Origin: Dehalococcoidia bacterium
Lineage (GTDB): Bacteria > Chloroflexota > Dehalococcoidia > GIF9 > AB-539-J10
NCBI GenBank assembly: GCA_030615625.1
Contig: JAUWYX010000001.1
Location: 1 to 64,000, forward strand
DNA length: 64,000 nucleotides
Direction: 5' to 3'
Both the position numbers and the translations under genes were made by a program. Positions 1-7,627 of this stretch are shown in pieces. Position 1 is the first letter of the stretch. Each line of letters opens with the position of its first letter. The notes beneath the pieces are model-generated. The model had not been told where the DNA came from and searched no databases. It saw only the letters and a program-made list of their open reading frames with translations.

Positions 1-2
1 AG

Positions 3-551
3 GAATTGGGGCGGCAGGAACATTCCATAGAATGGGAGATAGATTCCCTGGTGGATAAGCTGGCCACTGTTGAAGAGAAGCTATATAGTGGCAAGATAAA
101 TAACCCCAAGGAGCTGACCAGCCTTCAGCAAGAGGTTGACGGGCTAAGAGTTAGGCGTAACCATCTGGAGGATAAAGCGCTGGAGATAATGGAGGAGGTT
201 GAGGCAGTTACAGCCGGTGTAGCCAGCATCAGTAGCCAGCTTAAAACATTGGAGGCTGAGTGGCATAGCCAGCAACAGCAATTATCTGCTGAGATGGAGC
301 AGCTCAAAACCGTGCTATCTCGCCTTAGAGATAAGCGAGAACTACTATCAGCCGAAATTGACAAGATTGACCCTCAGGCAATTGACTTCTACCATGAACT
401 TAAAAGGCAGAAGGGGCAGGCGGTGGCTAAGGTAGTGCAGGGGATATGCCGCGGTTGCCGAATATCATTACCCTCAATTGAGTTGCAGCGGGCAAGAGGT
501 GGTAGCCTGGTGCAATGCAGCAGTTGCGGGCGCATCCTATTCTTGGACTAA
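3..551 (+). CDS. Zinc-ribbon coiled-coil protein (5' partial)
   Basis: The reading frame is open to the window edge, so the true start probably lies upstream. About 180 residues are visible. The first 130 are rich in Glu, Lys, Gln and Leu with heptad-like spacing, consistent with a long antiparallel coiled coil. The C-terminal 35 residues carry two CxxC pairs (CRGC and CSSC) separated by about 20 residues, forming a C4 zinc ribbon. This layout matches the bacterial family of coiled-coil proteins with a C-terminal zinc ribbon (zf-RING_7, COG1579), usually about 240 residues. A role in nucleic-acid binding is often proposed but not established. It lies directly upstream of the RNase P RNA gene. 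Confidence 0.8.
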   Translation, partial: ELGRQEHSIEWEIDSLVDKLATVEEKLYSGKINNPKELTSLQQEVDGLRVRRNHLEDKALEIMEEVEAVTAGVASISSQLKTLEAEWHSQQQQLSAEMEQLKTVLSRLRDKRELLSAEIDKIDPQAIDFYHELKRQKGQAVAKVVQGICRGCRISLPSIELQRARGGSLVQCSSCGRILFLD

Positions 552-591
552 GATAGTAACCACAGGAGTTTTACCACGGATAGGTTCATAG

Positions 592-620
592 TTGACTTGT
601 AACCCCTTCCATACTAAAGT
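592..620 (+). promoter_or_regulatory. Candidate promoter of the RNase P RNA gene
   Basis: TTGACT at 592-597 and TAAAGT at 615-620 are separated by 17 bases. This places a start near 627, where the first RNase P helix begins. The -10 box is only a partial match, so the call rests on its position. Confidence 0.45.
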
Positions 621-627
621 GTAAGTA

Positions 628-1012
628 GGTCAAGTAAACCGGGTGACCGCCCGCCCTAGGCGGGAGGAAAGTCCGAGCTCCACCGGGCAGGATGCTGGGT
701 AACACCCAGGAGGGGTGACCCTACGGAAAGTGCCACAGAAACATACCGCCCTGACTTAATTGGGGCAAGGGTGAAATGGTGAGGTAAGAGCTCACCAGCA
801 GCCAGGTGACTGGCTGGCTGGACAAACCCCACCTGGAGCAAGACCGAATAAGAGGGCTCAACTACTCCAAAGTCTCAGGACTCTGGGGTAAGTTTAAGGT
901 GCTCGGCCGAAGCCCTTGGGTTGGTCGCTTGACCCTGATGGTAACATCAGGGCTAGATGGATGGTCACCACTCTATGTGGAGTACAGAACTCGGCTTACA
1001 GGTTTACTCGCC
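628..1012 (+). ncRNA. rnpB: RNase P RNA, bacterial type A-like
   Basis: This is the catalytic RNA that removes 5' leaders from pre-tRNAs. The universally conserved P4 5' segment GAGGAAAGTCCG lies near 661-673. The conserved ACAGAAACATACCGCC segment lies near 734-749, and the 3' P4 strand ACAGAACTCGGCTTA at 984-998. Helix P1 closes the molecule: AGTAAACC at 633-640 pairs exactly with GGTTTACT at 1001-1008. The length of about 385 nt is normal for a bacterial RNA. The ends are inferred from P1 and may be off by a few bases. Apparent protein frames across this interval are spurious. Confidence 0.96.
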
Positions 1013-1169
1013 CAAAAATATTTTTCAGGCTTATATGCGGCAAAGGACAAGGATGAGACTCAAACCTTGACCAGGGGGTTATCCAAGGGAAAAATAAGGG
1101 AGAGGATGGCATCCCAGCAGCCATAAACAAGTTTGTTAAACCAGAGTCCCGGGCATAAAATAATAATGC

Positions 1170-1397
1170 ATGTGTGACATCCCCCCAAAGCTTCGTGATT
1201 TTATTCTCTTTTGTGCTCAGAGGCGGAGCCCGGAGTGGCCGGCTATTTATGATGAAATGACCAGGGTAGCCGGAAGAAAATTGTTCCAGGGATTAGGCTG
1301 CAAAGAGCTTAAGCAACTGGGGTTATCCTTCTCCCTGTCTGGTATGGACAAGACCATCCAATTGGTGAAACAAGTTACCTCCCAAAACCATCAGTAA
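1170..1397 (+). CDS. Small hypothetical protein
   Basis: I do not recognise this 75-residue protein. It starts at ATG 1170 with no clear Shine-Dalgarno sequence. Composition is normal for a soluble protein, with two Cys, several aromatic residues and a Gly-rich turn near residue 40. It has no membrane segment. It sits alone between rnpB and the phosphodiesterase gene on the same strand. The main alternative is a chance frame; the protein-like composition and its position in an otherwise empty gap favour a real gene. Confidence 0.5.
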   Translation: MCDIPPKLRDFILFCAQRRSPEWPAIYDEMTRVAGRKLFQGLGCKELKQLGLSFSLSGMDKTIQLVKQVTSQNHQ

Positions 1398-1506
1398 GAA
1401 GCATTTTGCAGTCTTTCATCCAAGATGATAGCATTTTAACAAGCTTGAAATTGCCTCCCGCTGGCAACCGATACCAAGATCCCGATGTAGTTCAAGGAGG
1501 ATTGTT

Positions 1507-1971
1507 ATGCGAATAGCTGTGCTTGCTGATACTCATGTAAACGCGCTTGAACACCTCCCTAAAAAGATAATTGATGCCCTCGCCACGGTGGATTTGATAA
1601 TCCACGCTGGAGATTTCACCGATATACAAGTGCTCAAGGAATTGAAACAGTTAAGGGAGGTAAAAGCAGTCAAGGGTAATATGGATTCAACGGAGCTAAA
1701 GACTGTACTCCCGGTCAAGGAAATAATTGAAATAGAAAATAAACGAATTGGCATAACTCATGGCTCAGGCAGTCCTTGGGGAATAGGAGAGAGAGTAAGG
1801 AAAATGTTTGAGTCAGACCGGATTGACATTATCGTCTATGGCCATTCTCACCGATCCCAAAACAAGGTCAGCGATGATATTCTTTTTTTCAATCCCGGCA
1901 AGGCCACAGATTCTTTTGGCATCCTCACGATCGATGGAGAGGCCAAAGGAGAAATAATCAGCTCTCGATGA
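1507..1971 (+). CDS. YfcE/MJ0936-family metallophosphoesterase
   Basis: Predicted cytosolic two-metal phosphodiesterase of 154 residues, the usual size for the family. The metal ligands appear in order: DTH at residues 8-10, GD in HAGDF near 37, GNMD near 58, THGSG near 87 and GHSH near 116. A strong ribosome-binding site (AAGGAGG) lies 7 bases before ATG. Family members hydrolyse phosphodiesters in vitro, but their physiological substrates are mostly unknown. The gene converges with the MEMO gene, whose stop lies 7 bases away. Confidence 0.88.
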   Translation: MRIAVLADTHVNALEHLPKKIIDALATVDLIIHAGDFTDIQVLKELKQLREVKAVKGNMDSTELKTVLPVKEIIEIENKRIGITHGSGSPWGIGERVRKMFESDRIDIIVYGHSHRSQNKVSDDILFFNPGKATDSFGILTIDGEAKGEIISSR

Positions 1972-1978
1972 TGATTGT

Positions 1979-2812
1979 TTACCGTTTTATCACGATGGAG
2001 CCGTAGCCGACTACTTGGGAGAAATCGCCACTAGTGTCTCCGCTGGTGGCATATTTCAATAAACTTGCCCTTTGGGCTTTCATTTCTTTGGCTGCGACAA
2101 TAGCTGAAGCAACCGGACCATACCCGCACATGGTACAATTAAGGCTCTCACAGCGCTCGTATAGCTCTTCTTCATCAAGAGCAACTATGGCCTCAATTAC
2201 AGAGCCATCCTTTTCCATAGCTACAGAGTGAGGCTCATAATGCGTGAAATCGCTGCTGGCGATAATTATTAAGTTATCGCCTGCCTGGGAAATAGCCTTG
2301 CCCACCGTCCGAGCTGTTTCTATGTCTTGAGCCAGCATAGTTATAGGCACAATTTTTACCTTCTTATAGAGGTGTTGGAGCCAGGGTAATTGCACTTCAA
2401 TACTGTGCTCATGTATATGAGCAGTCTCGTCTGCTTTGATCACCTTCCCCAATAGCCTTTGGGCAAGCTCTTTGTTTATTTCCACCTCACCCAAGGGCGT
2501 GCTCCAGCCAGCTCCTGCCCATAGAGAAACAGGATACCCATACCCGGTGTGGTTAGGACCAAGTATCACTGCGGTATCGAATATTCCATCATCAGCAAGC
2601 TCCTTATAGGCATGGGCTGCTACTGGCCCCGAGTAATAATAGCCAGCATGGGGGGCAACGATAGCCACAATCTCCCTCAGCCCTTTGCTATTCACCCGGG
2701 GTATAGCTCCCGGTCCAAGTTCATGTTTGTAGCACCATTCAATTTGTTCTTCTAATTCTCTGGCAGTGCCGGCATAAAACATACCGGAAACAGCAGGTTT
2801 TCTTATCTTCAT
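1979..2812 (-). CDS. MEMO-family protein (AmmeMemoRadiSam protein B)
   Basis: The protein begins with the family signature RKPAVSGMFYAG and continues with APHAGYYYSGPVAAHAY, GPNHTGYG, HEHSIEVQLPWLQ and IIASSDFTHYEPH. These contain the conserved His and Asp cluster that resembles the metal site of extradiol dioxygenases and N-isopropylammelide-related enzymes. The start at ATG 2812 follows a GGGGGTG ribosome site; a longer frame adds only five residues. Many genomes encode MEMO beside an AMMECR1 domain and a radical SAM protein, but neither is adjacent here. The biochemical role of the bacterial protein is not firmly known. The length of 277 residues is normal. Confidence 0.87.
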   Translation of the reverse strand: MKIRKPAVSGMFYAGTARELEEQIEWCYKHELGPGAIPRVNSKGLREIVAIVAPHAGYYYSGPVAAHAYKELADDGIFDTAVILGPNHTGYGYPVSLWAGAGWSTPLGEVEINKELAQRLLGKVIKADETAHIHEHSIEVQLPWLQHLYKKVKIVPITMLAQDIETARTVGKAISQAGDNLIIIASSDFTHYEPHSVAMEKDGSVIEAIVALDEEELYERCESLNCTMCGYGPVASAIVAAKEMKAQRASLLKYATSGDTSGDFSQVVGYGSIVIKR

Positions 2813-2834
2813 GAGACACCCCCGCAAAGCAGGA

Positions 2835-3548
2835 CTACCCTTTAGACTCTCCTTTTGTCCTTTTCCTGGTCTTTTTCTCGACCTCCTCAGCTTCTCCCTC
2901 GGTCTTTCCTTTGCTCTCCTCTGCGAGCTTCTCTATCCTCAGCATGGCTTGGTCACGGTACCAGCGGTGTATCTCGTCCAGAGCTGGTGGGAAGATACTG
3001 AACACCTCTATATCACTAGGAAATTGCACCGAGTGTTCCTCTCTAATGAACAGAAGCCCAGCCTCATCGTCTTTAAGCGTCTCGCTTATCTTTTTAGCCA
3101 TAAATTCATTTCTCTTCTTTGCCGCCTCAACATAGAATTCAGAAACTTTACTTGCCACCTTAGCGCTTATAAAGCCAAGCATCAGGCATCTCTGCCAGTC
3201 CATGACCTCTTCAAATAATTCCCTTTCTTCAACTGCTTCAAAGATAGCGCCATTAGCGCACTGAGTTTTAGCAATTTGATAACTGCTTGGGTTCAGCCTC
3301 TCCATAGTCTTCATACCATCCTCACCAGATTGAAAGATTGATTCGTGGTAAACCCGGTTTACCCTCCCGATCTTCGACGCTAAATTGGTTAGCTGTTCTG
3401 CTACTTGTTGCCAATAACGACTACATTTTTCTTTATATTCATCAAGGGCTTCCTCGCCGGAATATACAAGTGGGACGAGGTAAAGCTTCTTCCCCTGTTT
3501 GAAGCGCTCAACTTCAAGCCTCTCTATTTTGCCTAATTGCTCTGGCAT
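2835..3548 (-). CDS. Unrecognised protein with a charged C-terminal tail
   Basis: I cannot name this 237-residue protein. It is soluble and largely helical by composition. The last 35 residues are a run of Lys, Glu, Thr and Arg, probably disordered. A Cys pair occurs near residues 110-140 (TQCANG and QRCLML). A ribosome-binding site (GGGAG) lies about 11 bases before ATG. It is followed 22 bases later by the MEMO gene on the same strand, suggesting co-transcription. A link to MEMO function would be guesswork. Confidence 0.65.
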   Translation of the reverse strand: MPEQLGKIERLEVERFKQGKKLYLVPLVYSGEEALDEYKEKCSRYWQQVAEQLTNLASKIGRVNRVYHESIFQSGEDGMKTMERLNPSSYQIAKTQCANGAIFEAVEERELFEEVMDWQRCLMLGFISAKVASKVSEFYVEAAKKRNEFMAKKISETLKDDEAGLLFIREEHSVQFPSDIEVFSIFPPALDEIHRWYRDQAMLRIEKLAEESKGKTEGEAEEVEKKTRKRTKGESKG

Positions 3549-3648
3549 GGCTATTTAGCTCCCAACAAAGAAGTCCTCCAAAGCCTCAGTGCACTTTATA
3601 TCGGGATGGGCTTAAGTGGAAAAGAGCAAAGCAAACTTTTCATGGGTA

Positions 3649-3966
3649 CTACTCATCAGGCTCTCCTTCTTTTCCCCAGTTCTGCATCATCTCCTTGATT
3701 CGCTGGGCAAGTTTGGGATCCTCCTTGAGACGCTGAGTAAATACAGGGCAACTCTGAAGAATCATCTCCTGACTCATAGAGGCCATACTTTCCATAATCT
3801 GGTCTAGTTCGCTTTTGGCTTGTTCAGGTAGATTTGTCCCCTGCATCGCTATCCGGAACTGCGCGATATCCTCAATGCTAACCTGAACCGGAGTTAGGCA
3901 GTTTTTATACCAGGGGCACTCCTTACATCTGATAAGCGCCGTGACTTCATCTAAAATATCACCCAT
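3649..3966 (-). CDS. Small CxxC-x3-C protein, unknown function
   Basis: This 105-residue protein has an N-terminal cluster [12 protein letters not shown], resembling a metal or Fe-S ligand set, and a later single Cys (QSCPVF). The remainder is predicted helical and rich in Met, Gln and Glu. A perfect AGGAGG sits 8 bases before ATG, so translation is well supported. It precedes the 237-residue gene on the same strand by about 100 bases. I do not recognise the family. Confidence 0.68.
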   Translation of the reverse strand: MGDILDEVTALIRCKECPWYKNCLTPVQVSIEDIAQFRIAMQGTNLPEQAKSELDQIMESMASMSQEMILQSCPVFTQRLKEDPKLAQRIKEMMQNWGKEGEPDE

Positions 3967-4054
3967 TTTTAGTCCTCCTGGTTAACGTAATTTTAGCACT
4001 TTTCCTTGATATAAAGGAAATTAAATTCCTTGAGACTGGTTATTAATCACCGCG

Positions 4055-4148
4055 TGTCATTGTGGGGCATCCCGAGCATAAGCGAGGGAACTTGCCAAAG
4101 CAATCTCTTGGACGAGTATGAGATTGCCGCGCTTCACTCGCAATGACA
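4055..4148. repeat. 94-bp MITE-like element with terminal inverted repeats
   Basis: The ends are TGTCATTG (4055-4062) and CAATGACA (4141-4148), a perfect 8-base inverted repeat. Inside, GCAATCTC and GAGATTGC form a second hairpin around 4101-4128. No protein is encoded. Related fragments ending in GCAATGACA or GTCATTCTG occur near 22680 and 54436, so it appears to belong to a dispersed repeat family. Confidence 0.65.
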
Positions 4149-4235
4149 TTAGGGGAAGGGGCTTGGAATGACAAAAGGTACGTAGGGTCAAGGCTTGTCC
4201 CTGACCTCACTCCTGTTTTACTAATTGATTCCTTG

Positions 4236-4244
4236 TGTTATAAT
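4236..4244 (+). promoter_or_regulatory. Extended -10 promoter of rplJ-rplL
   Basis: The sequence TGTTATAAT at 4236-4244 matches the extended -10 consensus (TGnTATAAT). No good -35 box is present at the standard distance. It lies just upstream of the L10 leader, as expected. Confidence 0.5.
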
Positions 4245-4249
4245 AAATC

Positions 4250-4342
4250 AGCGCCAGTGACAGCAGGTACCTTGAGGGTTTAAATAACTTGCCTGCCGAG
4301 GCTTAGGTTAACCCTGTGTTCGCTGGCACAGGGATTTTTGTT
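4250..4342 (+). promoter_or_regulatory. Ribosomal protein L10 leader with attenuator hairpin
   Basis: The region shows the L10-leader hallmarks GACAGCAGGTAC near 4259 and CTTGCCTGCCGAGGCTTAG near 4289, which form the kinked stem that binds the L10(L12)4 complex. It is followed by a hairpin, CCCTGTG (4312-4318) with CACAGGG (4327-4333), and a T-rich stretch, which would act as a terminator. In the known system excess L10-L12 binds the leader and stops expression. rplJ starts 48 bases downstream. Confidence 0.82.
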
Positions 4343-4389
4343 ATAGACTTCCTCTCCCATGACGGGAGGGAATTAAAGAAAGGGCGAAT

Positions 4390-4911
4390 ATGTTAAGAGA
4401 AAAGAAAGTGCAAATAGTAAGCAATCTAGCCGATGATTTGTCGCGGAGTACTATTATCATCGCTACTAATTACCAGGGCCTGCTTGCTAAACAAATGGCT
4501 GAGTTGCGTAATGCGTTGGCAAAAGCAGGTGTCGAGTATCATGTGGTCAAAAACAGTCTGGCCTATCGTGCCGCTGACCATGCAGGTAAGCCACAACTGA
4601 GGGATATAATCGAGGGTCCTGTGGCTCTGGCCTTCGGCTACGAGGACATAGTTAATACAGCTAAAGCCCTTAACCAATATATCAAATCCGCGGCATTACC
4701 TTTACAAATTAGAGGAGGACTGTTAGGGGACCGAATTCTGCCTCCAGAAGAGGTGGTAAGGCTGGCTAATTTGCCACCTAGAGAAGTTCTCATCTCCAAA
4801 CTAATTGGGCAATTACAAGCCCCCGTAGGAACTTTACATAATATTCTTAGCTTTCCCTTTCAGGGGCTTCTGAACGTATTACAAAACAGGGCTCAAACTA
4901 TTAGCAAATAA
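4390..4911 (+). CDS. rplJ: 50S ribosomal protein L10
   Basis: L10 anchors the L7/L12 stalk to 23S rRNA. The N-terminal domain shows the family pattern, including [15 protein letters not shown] and [13 protein letters not shown]. The C-terminal helix that binds L12 dimers follows [18 protein letters not shown]. The length of 173 residues is normal. The ribosome site is AAAGGGCG before ATG. It lies 14 bases before rplL and behind the L10 leader, so it is probably autoregulated. The other usual neighbours (rplK, rplA, rpoB) are not adjacent here. Confidence 0.97.
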   Translation: MLREKKVQIVSNLADDLSRSTIIIATNYQGLLAKQMAELRNALAKAGVEYHVVKNSLAYRAADHAGKPQLRDIIEGPVALAFGYEDIVNTAKALNQYIKSAALPLQIRGGLLGDRILPPEEVVRLANLPPREVLISKLIGQLQAPVGTLHNILSFPFQGLLNVLQNRAQTISK

Positions 4912-4925
4912 CAAAGGAGGACATC

Positions 4926-5573
4926 ATGTCACCAGAAGAAGTAGAGAAAGAAGCTCAGGAAGAAGCTAAGGGAGAAGCTAAGGAAGAAGCTAAGGAAGAA
5001 GCTAAGGGAGAAGCTAAGGGAGAAGCTAAGGGAGAAGCTAAGGGAGAAGCTAAGGAAGAAGAGGTAAAGAAAGCCCCAAGGGCAAAAAAAGAAGTTAAGG
5101 AAGGGGAGGTAAAGGAAGCTCCAACGGCACAAAAAGAAGTTAAGGAAGAACAGGTAAAAGAAGCTCCAAGGGCTAAGAAAGAGGCCAAGGGTTTGACCAA
5201 GGAAGAAATTATCGCTGCCATTAAGAATATGACAGTGCTGGATCTGGCTGATTTGGTCAAGACCCTGGAGAATGAATTCGGGGTTAGCGCTGCCCCTGTA
5301 GCAGTAGCAGCGCCGGCAGCTGCTCCTAGTGAGCAAGCTGAAGCACCCTCAGCGGAGGAGAAGACGGAATTCACCGTCACCTTGAAGAGCTTTGGCGAGA
5401 AGAAAATCGAGGTTATCAAGGCGGTGCGTGAGGTAACCACTCTAGGATTAAAACAAGCTAAGGATTTGGTAGAAGCTGCTCCACAGGTAGTAAAGGAAGG
5501 CGTCCCCAAGGAAGAGGCCGAAACAACAAAGCAGAAATTAGAAGCTGCTGGAGCGACTGTAGAGATTAAGTAA
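4926..5573 (+). CDS. rplL: 50S ribosomal protein L7/L12 with repeat extension
   Basis: Residues 90-215 are an ordinary L7/L12: dimerisation domain from [11 protein letters not shown], an Ala/Pro hinge near 122-145, and the factor-binding C-terminal domain with [13 protein letters not shown] and [10 protein letters not shown]. Preceding it are about 88 extra residues made almost only of Glu, Ala, Lys and Gly. There is a block of EAKG/EAKE tetrads (about 9-45), then three 15-residue units built on KEAPxAxKEVK (about 48-88). Typical L7/L12 has about 125 residues; this has 215. The start is fixed by AAAGGAGG placed 5 bases before ATG, and no alternative start with a ribosome site exists before the conserved domain. 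The extension should lengthen the stalk protein N-terminus, near the L10 contact. Confidence 0.95.
   Translation: MSPEEVEKEAQEEAKGEAKEEAKEEAKGEAKGEAKGEAKGEAKEEEVKKAPRAKKEVKEGEVKEAPTAQKEVKEEQVKEAPRAKKEAKGLTKEEIIAAIKNMTVLDLADLVKTLENEFGVSAAPVAVAAPAAAPSEQAEAPSAEEKTEFTVTLKSFGEKKIEVIKAVREVTTLGLKQAKDLVEAAPQVVKEGVPKEEAETTKQKLEAAGATVEIK
4950..5190 (+). repeat. Coding tandem repeats in the rplL extension
   Basis: Between about 4950 and 5058 a 12-base unit of the form GAAGCTAAGG(G/A)A repeats about nine times with single-base changes. From about 5065 to 5190 a 45-base unit coding for KEAPxAxKEVKExxV repeats almost three times. All units are multiples of three, so the frame is kept. Such a tract could vary in length by slippage. 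Confidence 0.85.
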
Positions 5574-5574
5574 A

Positions 5575-5682
5575 AGCAAAAAGCAAACGTAAAAATGCAA
5601 AAATACAGAGCAAAAATTAAAAAGTTTTGCCTTTTGATTTGTCATTTTGATTTTTGCCCTTTGACTTTTGATTTTAAGTGAC
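5575..5682. repeat. AT-rich CAAAA/TTTTG inverted repeat, possible terminator
   Basis: The first half repeats AAAAGCAAAAAGC and ATGCAAAAATA motifs. The second half repeats TTTTGCCTTTTGATTT and TTTTTGCCCTTTGAC. The halves are loosely complementary around 5620 and could fold into a long imperfect hairpin just after the rplL stop. It may end rplJL transcription in both directions. The sequence style resembles dispersed low-complexity palindromes seen in many genomes. Confidence 0.5.
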
Positions 5683-5937
5683 ATGTCTCTGGCTAGTTAC
5701 CAAGTTATCTTAGTGATGGGAGGATGTTTCCTCCTTCTGGGTATTATTTTTATTCTCTGGAACAAGAGGGAAAAGAAACGATATTACAATTCTATTTTGT
5801 TAACCCGAAGAGATATTAAGGAGTCTCTAACCCATGAACCAAGGCGTTCCTGGCTACACGCCTGGCAAATAGGAGGCAGGATTTCCCTTATCGTTGGCAT
5901 TGTACTGCTGATTATTGGCGGAATTCTTGCGCCTTAA
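5683..5937 (+). CDS. Small two-helix membrane protein
   Basis: From ATG 5683 the protein has 84 residues. A first membrane segment lies at about residues 5-25 (VILVMGGCFLLLGIIFIL) and a second at about 60-80 (ISLIVGIVLLIIGGIL), joined by a basic loop of about 35 residues. A TTG at 5668 would add five residues. No clear ribosome site is visible upstream, which lowers confidence. Function is unknown. It lies between rplL and the convergent YifB/ComM gene. Confidence 0.55.
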   Translation: MSLASYQVILVMGGCFLLLGIIFILWNKREKKRYYNSILLTRRDIKESLTHEPRRSWLHAWQIGGRISLIVGIVLLIIGGILAP

Positions 5938-6076
5938 CCTTCTTCTGGGCATTGGAGAGCGGCTCAAAAGGCTGCTCATAGTATTCGCATAAAGGAAAGG
6001 ATTCCTTCACGCCTCAAGGTTTGGTGCTGACGTATTCTACTTCGGGCTTGACGTGTATACCAAACAGGTTCTATGC

Positions 6077-7597
6077 TCAAATTATTTCCTTATGCCGGTA
6101 CTGTAGAGCTTCAGCCATATGGTGTGTTTTGATGATGTCGCTATGCTCTAAGTCGGCGATGGTGCGGGAAAGCTTGAGGATGCGATGGAAGGCACGGCCA
6201 GTGAGATGAAGCTGCTTCATGGCGGCGCGAAGCAGGCTCTGAGCTGCTGGCTCCACTGTGCAGGATTCCTTCACCTCTTTGGGCGTCATATCGGCATTAC
6301 ATCTCAGCTTCGTCCCTCGAAAACGTGCAAGCTGTATTTCATGTGCTGCCTTGACCCTGGCCCTGACTTTATCCGAGCTTTCCCCGGGCTTATCTTCAGT
6401 GAGTTTTTCATAATCAATATGGGGAACATCAACGAAGATATCAATACGGTCCAGTAATGGTCCGCTTATCCTTTTATGATAGCGAGAGATTTCTCCTGAC
6501 GAGCATTTACATTCCTTAAACGGGTCGCCATAATACCCACAGGGGCAGGGGTTCATAGCGGCAACCAGCATAAAGCTGGCCGGGAAGGTAACACTGCCAC
6601 GAGCACGGCTGACGGTAATTGTTCTGTCTTCTATTGGTTGGCGCAGCGATTCCAGAGTGATGTGCCCAAACTCAGGGAATTCATCCAGAAAAAGCACCCC
6701 GTGGTGCCCCAGGCTTATCTCCCCGGGCCTTGGCCATTGCCCCCCTCCCACCAAGCCAGCATGGGAAATAGTATAGTGAGGGGAGCGAAAAGGGCGCTCT
6801 ACAATGATGGGAGTGTCTTGCGGCAACAATCCATTAACGCTGTAAATCTTGGTTACCTCGATAGCTTCCTCCATGGTCAACAGGGGAAGTATCGAGGGCA
6901 AAGAACGAGCCAACATAGTCTTGCCGCTTCCCGGTGGGCCACACATGAGGATATTGTGTCTTCCTGCCGCCGCTATCTCCAGAGCTCTCTTGGCATGCTC
7001 TTGACCCTTAATATAAGTGAGGTCGAAGGCATAACTAGGGCGAAATTCCTGTTCCCAATTTAGCTCGCTATGGTACTCCGGGATGTCTACTTCGCCTTGA
7101 AGGTGAACAACCAGTTGTGCTAACGATTCCGTAGGGAATATATGTATATTGTCTATAAGGGAAGCCTCTTTAGCATTATCCAAAGGCACGAATATAGTAG
7201 ATAAGCCTTTATCACGGGCTAAAGCTACCATAGGCAATACCCCATGGGTATGGCGTAGCTTGCCATCCAAAGAGAGTTCCCCTAAAAAGATACTGTGGGT
7301 GAGGTCGGCGTTTAGCTGTCCTGAGCTCATCAGTATGCCTATGGCTATGGGTAAGTCGTAAGCAGGGCCTTCCTTTTTTAAGTCTGCTGGAGCTAGGTTG
7401 ACAGTAATACGCCTGTTAGGGAACTTGTAGTAGGAGTTTCTTATGGCCGACCTTACTCTTTCTCTTGCCTCCTGGACTGCCTTGTCTGGTAGTCCAACGA
7501 TTGTGAAAGAAGGTAAGCCTGGTGATAAATCCACCTCTACTTCCACTACAGCTCCCTCCAAACCCACCACAGCAGCACTTTTTACCTTGGCTAGCAT
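6077..7597 (-). CDS. comM: YifB/ComM family Mg-chelatase-like AAA+ ATPase
   Basis: The 506-residue length is normal. The N-terminal ChlI-like domain carries PGLPSFTIVGLPDKAVQEA and RITVNLAPADLKKEGPAYDL. The ATPase follows with Walker A GPPGSGKTMLAR near residue 218 and Walker B GVLFLDEFPEF near 300. AMNPCPCGYYGDP and a C-terminal helical domain (RAFHRILKLSRTIADL) complete it. In transformable bacteria ComM is a helicase that promotes branch migration during DNA uptake. In other bacteria the role is less clear. It follows the two PAC2 genes after a 30-base gap on the same strand. Confidence 0.93.
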   Translation of the reverse strand: MLAKVKSAAVVGLEGAVVEVEVDLSPGLPSFTIVGLPDKAVQEARERVRSAIRNSYYKFPNRRITVNLAPADLKKEGPAYDLPIAIGILMSSGQLNADLTHSIFLGELSLDGKLRHTHGVLPMVALARDKGLSTIFVPLDNAKEASLIDNIHIFPTESLAQLVVHLQGEVDIPEYHSELNWEQEFRPSYAFDLTYIKGQEHAKRALEIAAAGRHNILMCGPPGSGKTMLARSLPSILPLLTMEEAIEVTKIYSVNGLLPQDTPIIVERPFRSPHYTISHAGLVGGGQWPRPGEISLGHHGVLFLDEFPEFGHITLESLRQPIEDRTITVSRARGSVTFPASFMLVAAMNPCPCGYYGDPFKECKCSSGEISRYHKRISGPLLDRIDIFVDVPHIDYEKLTEDKPGESSDKVRARVKAAHEIQLARFRGTKLRCNADMTPKEVKESCTVEPAAQSLLRAAMKQLHLTGRAFHRILKLSRTIADLEHSDIIKTHHMAEALQYRHKEII

Positions 7598-7627
7598 CTT
7601 GATAAAATTCTTTCGTCTGAGTAAGGC

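Noticed and set aside
806-1126. Plus-strand frame across RNase P RNA
   Set aside because: The sequence is explained completely by the rnpB structure.
4929-5509. Long minus-strand frames opposite rplL
   Set aside because: They are low-complexity Ser/Leu/Phe frames created by the rplL repeats. They lack ribosome sites and overlap a certain gene.
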